DNA of 28,059 nucleotides from Pseudomonadota bacterium (GCA_021798375.1 JAJZHU010000002.1:1-28059); one strand, 5' to 3'; counted from the first letter of the stretch, positions 8,960 to 16,135 are shown. Notes: generated by a model from the sequence alone, not told the origin. A program made the numbers and translations.

Positions 8960-9206
8960 CCAGACGGCGTAAAGTTTGACCCAGCTATAGCTCCACCGTC
9001 ATCAACTCACTTGGTGTCGTTTGTCCGAACGGGTTTTGTGCGGCGGAGCCATGGATAAGTGGCCCGCCTGCGCCAGACTCTTGACGGTCGCTTCGGCGGG
9101 CCACTTATCCACAGCTCCAACGACTTTTGGTTCAGACGGTTGCGCCTTCGGGACGGAGCAGTGCGTTGATGACGACGTCACAAGGGTCAGTCTCTACGCG
9201 GTCTGG
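8960..9206 (+). mobile_element. Miniature TA-flanked inverted-repeat element (MITE-like), copy A, 247 bp
   Basis: The ends are 23-bp imperfect inverted repeats. The left end, 8960-8982, begins CCAGACGGCGTAAAG; the right end, 9184-9206, finishes CTACGCGGTCTGG. Five positions differ between the arms. TA dinucleotides flank both sides (8958-8959 and 9207-9208), as expected for elements that duplicate a TA target, such as the IS630/Tc1-mariner group. No transposase frame fits inside. A second, shorter and inverted copy at 16061-16135 shares both ends, which is the main evidence that this is a real element. It would need a transposase supplied elsewhere. The family name is an inference from the TA flanks. 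Confidence 0.7.
9053..9110. repeat. 16-bp perfect inverted repeat inside miniature element A
   Basis: GGATAAGTGGCCCGCC (9053-9068) and GGCGGGCCACTTATCC (9095-9110) pair perfectly around a 26-nt loop. It lies in the part of copy A that is missing from copy B. It may be a subterminal hairpin of the parental element or of a nested element. Confidence 0.8.
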
Positions 9207-9238
9207 TATTAAACCAATACGTTGAAGAAAGAGGGGAA

Positions 9239-9264
9239 TCTTCTTTTTGTTCACAAAAAGAAGA
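9239..9264. terminator. AT-rich palindrome 3' of the SDR gene (dispersed terminator family)
   Basis: TCTTCTTTTTGT (9239-9250) and ACAAAAAGAAGA (9253-9264) are perfect 12-bp arms around two bases. It lies 55 bp beyond the stop of the minus-strand SDR gene. The A and T runs give a U tract in either direction, so it could end transcription from both sides. Confidence 0.6.
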
Positions 9265-9319
9265 CTGCCTTCCACTTTATACTTTATTGATTTTATTTAC
9301 ATTATTCCCCGTTCTAAAC

Positions 9320-10030
9320 TCATACCAACGCCCCGCCGCCATCCACCAGCAGCACCGCCCCGGTGATATAATCATTGGTCAGCATCGTCATCGCCGCCTT
9401 GCCGATATCCCCGGCGGTGCCGACCCGCCCAACCGGCAAACGGGCGACCGTGGCGGCGAAGATCGATTCCTTCACCGCCGGTGGCAGGCTGTCCCAATAT
9501 TCGGTATCGACCAGACCGGGGCAGATCACATTCACCCGGACCGGCTTGAGTTCCAGCGCCAACGCCTGACCGAACGCCTCCACCGCCGCGTTGATGGCGC
9601 TGAGCGTGCCGGTAACGGCGCTCGGGCGGCGGCTGGCCAGGCCCGAAAACAACAGGATCGAACCATCCGGCGCAATTCTGGCTTTTTGGATCAGGCGAAA
9701 CGGACCCCAAAGTTTGCTGTCCATCGACGCCTGGGCGTCTTCGATCGAAGCCCCCCGAAAGCCCGCCGCTTTGATGCTGGCGGCGCAGATCACCAGATGA
9801 TCCACCTGCCCCAATCGTTCCCACAGCCGCGCGACGGAATCGCCATCCATCACATCGACCTGCTCGCCCGAAGCACCCGCGCCGAGCGTTTCCGCCGCCT
9901 TGGCCACCTTATCCGCCGAGCGCGAGGCAACCACCACGCGCGCACCGGCCGCCAACGCCTGCTGCGCCACCGCGTAACCCATGCCCGACGTGCCGCCAAC
10001 CACCAACACGATCTTGTTGTTCAATTCCAT
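9320..10030 (-). CDS. SDR-fold protein lacking the catalytic Tyr-Lys pair (PRK07041-like)
   Basis: 236 residues with a Rossmann fold of the short-chain dehydrogenase/reductase family. The nucleotide-binding loop VGGTSGMG is at residues 11-18, ASRSAD at 35-40 suggests NADPH preference, and the end VLLVDGGGALV is typical. In the catalytic region Ser129 is present (FSG), but the usual Y-x-x-x-K is replaced: the aligned positions before AAVEAF are Leu143 and Asn147. This matches a known atypical SDR subgroup in which MDSKLWGPFR-like and INAAVEA motifs replace the standard ones. Its chemistry is therefore unknown; it may bind a nucleotide or use other residues. It ends 12 bp after the NTF2-like gene and appears to be the last gene of a three-gene minus-strand unit. 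Confidence 0.85.
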   Translation of the reverse strand: MELNNKIVLVVGGTSGMGYAVAQQALAAGARVVVASRSADKVAKAAETLGAGASGEQVDVMDGDSVARLWERLGQVDHLVICAASIKAAGFRGASIEDAQASMDSKLWGPFRLIQKARIAPDGSILLFSGLASRRPSAVTGTLSAINAAVEAFGQALALELKPVRVNVICPGLVDTEYWDSLPPAVKESIFAATVARLPVGRVGTAGDIGKAAMTMLTNDYITGAVLLVDGGGALV

Positions 10031-10042
10031 CGGAGTTGGCCT

Positions 10043-10453
10043 TTAATGTTGCATCAGTTTCAGAATATAGCCGGTGTCCATATACTCGCGCAGCGTCTTC
10101 ACCAGACCATCCTGCACCTCGAACACGATGCAATAGCTGTTCTGATATTTGCGTCCGTCCTTGAAATTGCCGAAACCTTCTATTTCCGCCACCACCCAGG
10201 GGCCGGCGGCGATCAGATTTTTGAGCTTTGAAACCGGACGCCCGTCGAACTGCGCGCGGGCGGGTGCAATCACCGTGTCCACGATAACGTCGGGCCCGCT
10301 ATAGGGCGTGCCGAAACCGGGGATCGACGTGCCCATCATGGTCCAGGATATTTGCGGATGAAGAATGCGCTTGAACGGCACGAGATCGTCGGCATCGAAA
10401 AGTTCAAAGAATTTTTCGACAACTTCTTTGCTGGTCATGGCCTGTGCGGTCAC
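10043..10453 (-). CDS. NTF2-like / SnoaL-like small protein
   Basis: 136 residues of the cone-shaped NTF2-like fold: an N-terminal helix (SKEVVEKFFELFDADDLVPFKRIL), a strand with HPQISWTMMG, a Pro/Gly-rich stretch, and C-terminal strands WVVAEIEGFGNFKDGRKYQN and YCIVFEVQDGLVKTLREYMD. Such proteins act as ketosteroid-isomerase-like enzymes, dehydratases or binding proteins for small hydrophobic compounds; the substrate cannot be told here. The start is GTG 10453, chosen because AGGAGG stands 5 bp upstream; an ATG 15 bases further in is the alternative. It lies between two SDR genes on the same strand, 42 bp after one and 12 bp before the other, so the three probably serve one pathway on the same class of compound. 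Confidence 0.85.
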   Translation of the reverse strand: MTAQAMTSKEVVEKFFELFDADDLVPFKRILHPQISWTMMGTSIPGFGTPYSGPDVIVDTVIAPARAQFDGRPVSKLKNLIAAGPWVVAEIEGFGNFKDGRKYQNSYCIVFEVQDGLVKTLREYMDTGYILKLMQH

Positions 10454-10495
10454 GTTGTCCTCCTGTTTTTGTCGCGTTACTTGAAGATTCTTCCC

Positions 10496-11272
10496 TTACT
10501 TCGCCGTCACGCCGCCATCCAAAATCAAATCCGAACCAGTCGCAAACGAAGACTCATCCGACGCCAGATACAAAATGCCGAAAGCAATGTCCTTGGGTTC
10601 ACCGAAATGCGGGATCACGTTGGATGCCGCGAGCAGCGCCCGCGTTGCCGGATCGGCCAGTGGGGCGCGCGTCAGGCCGGTTTCGATCAGGCCGGGAAAC
10701 ACCGCATTGGCGCGAATCCCTTGCGCGCCATAAGCCACCGCGGTGTTGCGCGTGAACGACCGCAACCCGGCCTTGGCCGCGCTGTAATGCATGAAACTAC
10801 CGCCAACCAGCGCCGCGACCGAGCAGACATTCACGATCACGCCCTTGCCCCGCTTGAGCATTTCGGGAATGGCGCGTTGCGTGCCAAGAAACGGGCCGGT
10901 CAGGTTGATGGCCAGATGCTGATCCCAATCGGCGCGGGTGATATCGGGCAATGACACCATATGGGTGCGCACATGATAACCCGCGTTGTTCACCAATATA
11001 TCGACACCACCGAATTGTTCGACCGTGACGGCAATCACATGATCCCACGCCGTTTCCGATACCACATCATGCTGCACCGCCACCGCGACGTGGCCCTCGG
11101 CTTTGATCTGCGCCACTGTCGCCTCGGCGGCGGCCAGATCGATGTCCGTCGCCACCACCTTGGCGCCATGCGCGGCAAACAGGCGCGCCGTAAACCCGCC
11201 AATGCCGCCGCCCGCGCCCGTTACAATCGCCACTTTGCCGGGCAAGCGCGGACCAAATCCGAAATCGGTCAT
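10496..11272 (-). CDS. SDR family NAD(P)-dependent oxidoreductase
   Basis: 258 residues of the classical short-chain dehydrogenase family. It has the TGxxxGIG cofactor loop TGAGGGIG at residues 18-25, Asp43 after the second strand (ATDID, suggesting NAD), and NNAG at 95-98. The catalytic Ser151, Tyr163 and Lys167 (YSAAK) are present, as is the PG-motif region AVFPGLIETGL. It should oxidise an alcohol or reduce a ketone; the substrate is unknown. It is the first gene of the SDR / NTF2-like / atypical SDR unit, and AGGGAG precedes the ATG. Unlike the third gene of the unit it keeps the full catalytic set, so it is likely the working dehydrogenase of the group. Confidence 0.92.
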   Translation of the reverse strand: MTDFGFGPRLPGKVAIVTGAGGGIGGFTARLFAAHGAKVVATDIDLAAAEATVAQIKAEGHVAVAVQHDVVSETAWDHVIAVTVEQFGGVDILVNNAGYHVRTHMVSLPDITRADWDQHLAINLTGPFLGTQRAIPEMLKRGKGVIVNVCSVAALVGGSFMHYSAAKAGLRSFTRNTAVAYGAQGIRANAVFPGLIETGLTRAPLADPATRALLAASNVIPHFGEPKDIAFGILYLASDESSFATGSDLILDGGVTAK

Positions 11273-11346
11273 GATGTTTCTCCCTGTGACGGCAATTGAT
11301 CGCCGAGTTCAGGGGGCGTGCCACCTATCTATTGGTGGGGGCGGCT

Positions 11347-12126
11347 CTAATTCCCCACCTTGCGAAACCGCAGCACGAAATTATCCGCCTCGCCGATCGA
11401 TTGATAATAGGCGCGGTCCCGCGCCCCCAACGCCAACACCGGCGGCAAGGTCCACACGCCTTTGGGCCAATGCGCCGTATCGCGCGGATTGGCGTCCATT
11501 TCCGAACTGGCAACCAGCTTGAACCCGGCTTTTTCGATCAAGGCGATGGCGTAATCCTGCCTGACATAACCATCGGCCGCCTTCGGATCCTGGGGATCCT
11601 GGCGCTGACCACGATGATCCTCGATGCCGAACACGCCGCCCGGCTTCAACGCCCGGTGGATCTTGGCCAGCACCTGATCGGCAGTGCCATCGCGCAACCA
11701 ATCGTGCAGGCTGCGAAAGCTCAACACCAAATCGACGCTGTGCGGCGGCGCAATGTCGGCATCCGACAGCAGCGTCTGAGTGATCTTGCCATACCAGGCC
11801 GGATCGGCGGCAAGCTTGGCCTGAAACGCCGCCACGCCCTCGGACGATTTGCCTGACGATACCACGTAATAATGACCGTAATCATGCAGATAAGGTGCCA
11901 AAAATTCGGTCCAATAGCCACCGCCCGGCAGCAACTCAACCACTGTTTGCGTCGGCTTCAGACCGAAAAATGCCAACTCGGCGGCCGGATGACGCATTGC
12001 ATCGCGCGCCACGAACGCCGGACTGCGCGCCGGGGAACGCAACGCCCCCGCCAGCGCCGGATCTTCGCCGTGAGCGGGAAATGCGGCCAGCAACAGGCCC
12101 GCGGCCAGCAACCATGAATGCTTCAT
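11347..12126 (-). CDS. Exported SAM-methyltransferase-like protein (COG4798 type)
   Basis: 259 residues. A clear signal peptide (MKHSWLLAAGLLLAAFPAHG) has a likely cleavage after AHG near residue 20. The mature part shows RDAMRHPAAELAFFGLKP, then a class I methyltransferase core: motif I-like VVELLPGGGYWTEFLAPYL at about residues 62-80, a strand with VDLVLSFRSLHDW at ~129-141, and ALKPGGVFGIEDHRG near 160-174. This is the layout of the 'predicted methyltransferase' COG4798, whose members often have signal peptides. Because S-adenosylmethionine is not expected in the periplasm, enzymatic activity is in question. It stands 75 bp past the SDR start on the same strand, so co-transcription with the SDR unit is possible. 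Confidence 0.87.
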   Translation of the reverse strand: MKHSWLLAAGLLLAAFPAHGEDPALAGALRSPARSPAFVARDAMRHPAAELAFFGLKPTQTVVELLPGGGYWTEFLAPYLHDYGHYYVVSSGKSSEGVAAFQAKLAADPAWYGKITQTLLSDADIAPPHSVDLVLSFRSLHDWLRDGTADQVLAKIHRALKPGGVFGIEDHRGQRQDPQDPKAADGYVRQDYAIALIEKAGFKLVASSEMDANPRDTAHWPKGVWTLPPVLALGARDRAYYQSIGEADNFVLRFRKVGN

Positions 12127-12178
12127 CGTAAAAGATCCTTTTCTTCTTCCACCGTCCTATCCCATTAAAGGCCATGTC

Positions 12179-12218
12179 CGCAAAAATTTGCGAACCGATA
12201 AGGAAAAACCGATCGGGG
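12179..12218. promoter_or_regulatory. Palindrome and direct repeats in a divergent promoter region
   Basis: Between the divergent starts at 12126 and 12295 lies CGCAAAAATTTGCG (12179-12192, 6-bp arms around AA). Two AACCGAT direct repeats follow. These look like possible regulator sites, but no regulator gene is nearby and no strong promoter boxes are visible. Confidence 0.3.
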
Positions 12219-12294
12219 GATAGGCATTTCTATCTCTCTTGCGCGATACCGCGTTCGCCCATAGCGTTGGCGCCAACAAGACAGGGGAACACTC

Positions 12295-13227
12295 ATGAAA
12301 ATCGCGATCAGCGGCGCATCGGGGCCATTCGGCTCCGCCACCGCCCAGGGCCTGCTCGACCGGGGCATCAAGCCCGGGCAGTTGATTTTGTTGTCGCGCC
12401 ACCCCGCGCAGTTGCAACATTTCGCCGATCTTGGCGCCGAAGCCCGTTACGGCGATTTCGACGATTATGATTCCCTGGTGAAGGCGCTAGCCGGCGCCGA
12501 CCGCATGTTGATGATCAGCACCAACCGCGTGGGTCAGCGCGAGCCGCAACACACCAATGCCGTGCGCGCCGCGGTCGCCGCCGGCGTAAAGCATGTGTTT
12601 TACACCTCCTTTGTCGGCACGCCGGAAACCGTCTCGCTTGCCGTGCATGATCACCGTTTCACTGAAAATCTGCTGCGTGGATCGGGCCTGAATTGGACCT
12701 TTTTGCGCAACTCCCAATACACCGAGGCCATGCGCGATGCCGGCTTTCCGATCGCCATTAAGGACGGCCGCTGGTTCTCCGCCAGCGGCGAGGGCCGCAT
12801 CGCCATGGTAACACGCGAAGATTGCATCAAAGCCGCCGTTGCCGCCCTGGCAACCCCTGGCCACGAAAATCGCAAATACGACATCACCGGACCGGAATTG
12901 GTGAGCTATCAGGATTTGGCCGCATTGGCATCGGAACTTTCGGGCCGCGACATCGCGTTTGTCAGCGTGGACGAAGCCGCCCGCTATGCCATGTTCGACG
13001 CCATCGGCGTACCGCGCTCGGCCAAGGACGACCATGTGGTGAACGGCTTCGGTTGGTGCAGCGACGATATGGTATCGTTCGAAACCACCATCCGGCTTGG
13101 CGGCTTCGCCGTGATTTCCGACGACATTGAATTGCTGACCGGCCACAAACCGGAATCGGTGCGCAGCTTTCTCAGCCGTTCCAAGGATCTATTCCGCGCC
13201 ATCGCGGCGGAATCCAACGGGACCTGA
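12295..13227 (+). CDS. NAD(P)-binding NmrA/QorB-like atypical SDR
   Basis: 310 residues. It begins MKIAISGASGPFGSATAQGLL, the G-x-x-G-x-x-G loop of atypical SDRs, and continues LSRHPAQLQHFADLGAEARYGDFDDYDSL, RMLMISTNRVGQREPQHTNAV, HVFYTSFVG and WTFLRNSQYTEAM. That pattern is shared with E. coli QorB (NAD(P)H:quinone oxidoreductase 2) and the SDR_a5 subgroup. The C-terminal part (DITGPELVSYQDLAALASELSG) fits the substrate-binding lobe of NmrA-like proteins. It could be a quinone reductase or a redox-sensing binder; the choice is open. AGGGGAA stands 7 bp before the ATG. It is divergent from the exported methyltransferase-like gene and appears to be a single-gene unit. The 261 bp to purU contain no recognisable gene. 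Confidence 0.88.
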   Translation: MKIAISGASGPFGSATAQGLLDRGIKPGQLILLSRHPAQLQHFADLGAEARYGDFDDYDSLVKALAGADRMLMISTNRVGQREPQHTNAVRAAVAAGVKHVFYTSFVGTPETVSLAVHDHRFTENLLRGSGLNWTFLRNSQYTEAMRDAGFPIAIKDGRWFSASGEGRIAMVTREDCIKAAVAALATPGHENRKYDITGPELVSYQDLAALASELSGRDIAFVSVDEAARYAMFDAIGVPRSAKDDHVVNGFGWCSDDMVSFETTIRLGGFAVISDDIELLTGHKPESVRSFLSRSKDLFRAIAAESNGT

Positions 13228-13488
13228 AACGGCAAACAGGATTACCCGTGTCACCAGACACTCGCTCCCTGTCCTGGCGAATAAATTTGTGGCATCAAGT
13301 GATAGCAAGCGCCGCCGAACTGCTTTAATATCGACGCCGTCAGGGCGGCGATCACAAAGACCGGCGCCGAATTTGGGATCCGCCGCTTGCGCGAAGGCTA
13401 CAATGCTATCTGCTCCTTAAATAAAAAAGATAACCTTCGCGGCGATCTTGCCACAATCGAATCAACAATCATCAACCAGAGTTGAACC

Positions 13489-14349
13489 ATGTCTTCCAAG
13501 AGCTTTATCCTAAAATTTTCCTGCCCCAACAAGCGTGGAATCGTCGCCAGCATCGCCGCGGCTTTGTTCAAGATGGATTTCAATATCGTCGATGCACAGC
13601 AATATAACGACGAGGCATCGGATCAGTTCTTTGCCCGGATCGCGTTCGATGGTGTGGCTTCTCCCACAATAGACGATGTCACCGCCCTGATCGCGCCGGT
13701 CGCGGCACAATTTCAGATGAACTATACCGTTCAAGACAAATCGGTGCTGCGCCGTGTGTTATTGCTGGTATCCAAATTCGATCATTGCCTGGCCGATCTG
13801 CTTTATCGTTGGCGGACCAACGAACTGGAGATGGATATTGTCGGCATCATCTCGAACCACACGCCGGAATTTTTCTCCCATCTCGATATCAGCGATATCC
13901 CGTTTCATTATTTACCAGTCACCCGCGAAACAAAATCGGCCCAGGAGGCACAAATCTGGGAAATCGTTCAGCAGAACAAGCCGGATTTGATCGTGCTGGC
14001 GCGCTACATGCAAATTCTGTCGGATGAACTTTCCGCCAAGCTATCCGGTAATTGCATCAACATCCACCACAGCTTTCTGCCCAGCTTCAAGGGTGCGAAA
14101 CCATATCACCAGGCCCATGCGCGCGGCGTAAAAATCATCGGCGCCACGGCGCATTATGTAACCGGCGATCTCGACGAAGGCCCGATCATCGAACAGGATG
14201 TGGAACGTATCAGCCACCGTGACACGCCGGAAAATCTGATTCGCAAAGGCCGCGAAATCGAGCGCCGGGTGCTAGCGCGGGCGGTGCGTTCGCATTTGGA
14301 GGGGCGCGTTTTGCTCAATGGCACGAAGACGGTGGTGTTTCCGGAATAG
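13489..14349 (+). CDS. purU: Formyltetrahydrofolate deformylase
   Basis: 286 residues, normal for PurU, which hydrolyses 10-formyl-THF to formate and THF and so balances C1 pools. The N-terminal ACT domain (residues ~5-85; FILKFSCPNKRGIVASIAAA) is followed by the formyl-transferase domain. There, LARYMQILS leads to NCINIHHSFLPSFKGAKPYHQA with Asn191 and His193, and GDLDEGPIIEQD carries Asp229, the three catalytic positions of this superfamily. It is a single gene, preceded by ~260 bp without a gene and followed by an intrinsic terminator palindrome at 14365. Folate supply (pabB, pabC) and serine synthesis (serA) are encoded 3-5 kb away, but on the other strand. Confidence 0.96.
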   Translation: MSSKSFILKFSCPNKRGIVASIAAALFKMDFNIVDAQQYNDEASDQFFARIAFDGVASPTIDDVTALIAPVAAQFQMNYTVQDKSVLRRVLLLVSKFDHCLADLLYRWRTNELEMDIVGIISNHTPEFFSHLDISDIPFHYLPVTRETKSAQEAQIWEIVQQNKPDLIVLARYMQILSDELSAKLSGNCINIHHSFLPSFKGAKPYHQAHARGVKIIGATAHYVTGDLDEGPIIEQDVERISHRDTPENLIRKGREIERRVLARAVRSHLEGRVLLNGTKTVVFPE

Positions 14350-14364
14350 GCGGGAAGGAAGCGT

Positions 14365-14400
14365 CTTCTTTTTTTGAAAAAAAGAAGCAAAAAAACTTTT
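14365..14400 (+). terminator. Terminator palindrome after purU (dispersed family)
   Basis: CTTCTTTTTTT (14365-14375) and AAAAAAAGAAG (14377-14387) form an 11-bp stem, followed by CAAAAAAACTTTT. It begins 16 nt after the purU stop. Seen from the other strand it also lies 3' of the NTF2-like gene that ends at 14448, so it can serve both converging genes. Confidence 0.65.
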
Positions 14401-14447
14401 GTTAATTTTTACCTGTGCGCATGGCGATAATGCCGTGCGCACCACTG

Positions 14448-14858
14448 CTAAAAAAATCTTGGTTCGGCGGCGACGGCGCAGATCACGCTGGCAAATTTGC
14501 CAGCCTGCAAATGATAGTGAATGAACTGCGGAATCTCGATCACCTGGCCGGCCTTGGGTGTAATAAGCCGGCCGTAACCCGCCGCCCGCAACTCCTCCGG
14601 GGTAACATCCAACACCCCTTCCAGCCGCACCCGCGCTTCTAGCACCACGATTCTATCGTTCGACAGAAATTCATCGACCGCGATCGTCTCGTTCACATGG
14701 CGATGGAAAAAGCGGTAGAAGCCGATGAATTCAGCCGGGCCATGAAAATTGTAACCCGCAAACGACACCGTGAAATCATCGGCCCAGAAACGCAAAACGC
14801 CATCGTAATCACGGCGATTGAAACATTCGAGATAGGCATTGAAAGCGGTGCGATCCAT
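14448..14858 (-). CDS. NTF2-like / SnoaL-like protein
   Basis: 136 residues from ATG 14858 (MDRTAFNAYLECFNRRDYDG), with GGAGAG upstream; a longer frame to 14978 exists but overlaps the neighbouring gene's end and lacks support. The NTF2-like fold is shown by the N-terminal helix with NRRDYDGVLRFWADDFTVSF, then FHGPAEFIGFYRFFHRHVNE, and C-terminal strands DRIVVLEARVRLEGV and IEIPQFIHYHLQAGKFASV. The function is not known; the family holds isomerases, dehydratases and pure binding proteins. It lies 43 bp after a second SnoaL-like gene on the same strand, likely co-transcribed. It shows little likeness by eye to the 10043-10453 protein beyond the fold. Confidence 0.83.
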   Translation of the reverse strand: MDRTAFNAYLECFNRRDYDGVLRFWADDFTVSFAGYNFHGPAEFIGFYRFFHRHVNETIAVDEFLSNDRIVVLEARVRLEGVLDVTPEELRAAGYGRLITPKAGQVIEIPQFIHYHLQAGKFASVICAVAAEPRFF

Positions 14859-14901
14859 GGCGAAGCTCTCCGGAATTGATGAAAAATCGACAAAAATTTT
14901 A

Positions 14902-15291
14902 TCAGAACATCCCGTTCTTGTTGAGCTGCTCTGTAGGCACGTTTTGAATGATATCCCAATGCTCGGCGATTTTACCATTTTCCATGCGGAAAATATCCAC
15001 CACCGCGGCTCCCGCCTCGCCAGGACTCAGCACGGTATGCACATGAAAAATAACATAGTCGCCGTCTGCGAAAACACGTTTGATCGTGGTTTTGATCAGC
15101 GGATGTTCCGCGCGCGCCCAATCCAGAAATGATTTAAGCCCCGCCACGCCATCGGCGGCCAACGTGCTGTGCTGGATATAGTTGGGTGAAAAATATTCAT
15201 CGACACGGGACGAATCGAACGAAATGATAACTTTTTCGTATGCTTCGATCGCAATACGGCGATTGCTTTCCTCAAGGGCGCTATAGGTCAT
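14902..15291 (-). CDS. SnoaL-like protein (COG4922 type)
   Basis: 129 residues from ATG 15291 (MTYSALEESNRRIAIEAYEK), preceded by GGAGGGGAG. The protein shows the SnoaL-like pattern VDEYFSPNYIQHSTLAADGVAGLKSFLDW, FADGDYVIFHVHTVLS, and the closing KIAEHWDIIQNVPTEQLNKNGMF, typical of COG4922 ('SnoaL-like aldol condensation-catalysing enzyme'). The name is only a family label; substrates are unknown. A longer in-frame reading up to 15495 passes through low-quality sequence and is rejected. It is the first gene of a two-gene minus-strand unit with the next NTF2-like gene. The ~870 bp upstream hold no convincing gene. Confidence 0.87.
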   Translation of the reverse strand: MTYSALEESNRRIAIEAYEKVIISFDSSRVDEYFSPNYIQHSTLAADGVAGLKSFLDWARAEHPLIKTTIKRVFADGDYVIFHVHTVLSPGEAGAAVVDIFRMENGKIAEHWDIIQNVPTEQLNKNGMF

Positions 15292-16060
15292 CGTCTCCCC
15301 TCCATCGCGCGAGGAACAGCGCCAAGGCTGGACCTTCATTGGTTGGCGGATAGATTGGAGTAGAAAGCGTGCGAACGCAAGTTTCGTTCGAAATGCTGGG
15401 TTTGAAAACAGACGTTGCGATGACAGTTTTCTAAAATTTTCGCAAAATCGGGACGAGTAAGTAAAACCGTCACCAGCCCCCCACGTCATCTCCATTTTAG
15501 ACGTTCCAATTGGCCCCCGGGTGAGGGATGCGGGACGCGATGAAGGGCAGGATGGGGAGAGTTGTTGAAAATGGGGTTAACGCGGACGAAAATTTTGATG
15601 CGTGGACGGAAAGTTGCTGGCGCCGTGCCGTGGCCAATATGCCTCTGAATTGGGCAGTTTGCTTCTGTAGCGGGCGGATTTGGCAGGCTTGGACTGCCGA
15701 ACATTGTGTGGTTTTGACAATTTAGCGGCGGTGCGGTTGGAAAAGGTGGAATCTTGATACGCGGGAATCAGCGTTAGCTGGATCCCAACGCGCTGATTTA
15801 GTGGTAAAAAGTCATTGTTACTACTGGATGTAGTGCGGTTCTTGTCCCAGAACGATTCTTCTGGTACTTGGATCGTGTCAGACTCAGCGTTCGCGCGCTG
15901 AGTCTGACGATAACCCGCTGACTTTCGGAGTTGAGCGGGCTGGTATCTCACTCAAGACGATTGGTAATCTCCGATCGTTGACCAGGTCAAGCTCCATTTT
16001 ACTTAACGACGCACTCGAGCCCGAGCCGTCAACGATGGAGTACGCCTATGGCTAATAATA
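15292..16060. other. Gene-poor stretch right of the SnoaL pair
   Basis: No reading in these ~770 bases looks like a gene; the longest frames (up to 124 residues, minus strand, 15577-15951) have no domain, no ribosome site and an unlikely composition. The stretch contains a 13-bp inverted repeat at 15877-15908 and ends at the second miniature element. Together with 8422-9238 it looks like accessory or decayed DNA bounding the SDR/SnoaL region. Confidence 0.5.
15877..15908. repeat. 13-bp perfect inverted repeat
   Basis: GTCAGACTCAGCG (15877-15889) and CGCTGAGTCTGAC (15896-15908) are perfect reverse complements around TTCGCG, giving a stable stem. No T tract follows on either side, so it is not a standard terminator. 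It may be the end or internal hairpin of a lost mobile element. Confidence 0.8.
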
Positions 16061-16135
16061 CAGACCGCGTAGAGACTGACCCAAGTGAGTTGATGACGGT
16101 GGGGCTAGAGCTGGGTCAAACTTTACGCCGTCTGG
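16061..16135 (-). mobile_element. Miniature TA-flanked element, copy B (75 bp, internally deleted)
   Basis: Its left end (16061-16082, CAGACCGCGTAGAGACTGAC...) is the reverse complement of the right end of copy A. Its right end (16113-16135) together with the inner sequence up to 16083 is the reverse complement of 8960-9012 of copy A with two mismatches. Copy B is therefore copy A in inverted orientation minus about 172 bp (9013-9183 region). TA flanks both ends (16059-16060 and 16136-16137). It lies 32 bp beyond the serA stop. Confidence 0.75.

Noticed and set aside
15577..15951. 124-residue minus-strand reading in gene-poor DNA
   Set aside because: No domain, no ribosome site, and Ser/Arg/Gln/Asn-rich composition unlike the genes around it.
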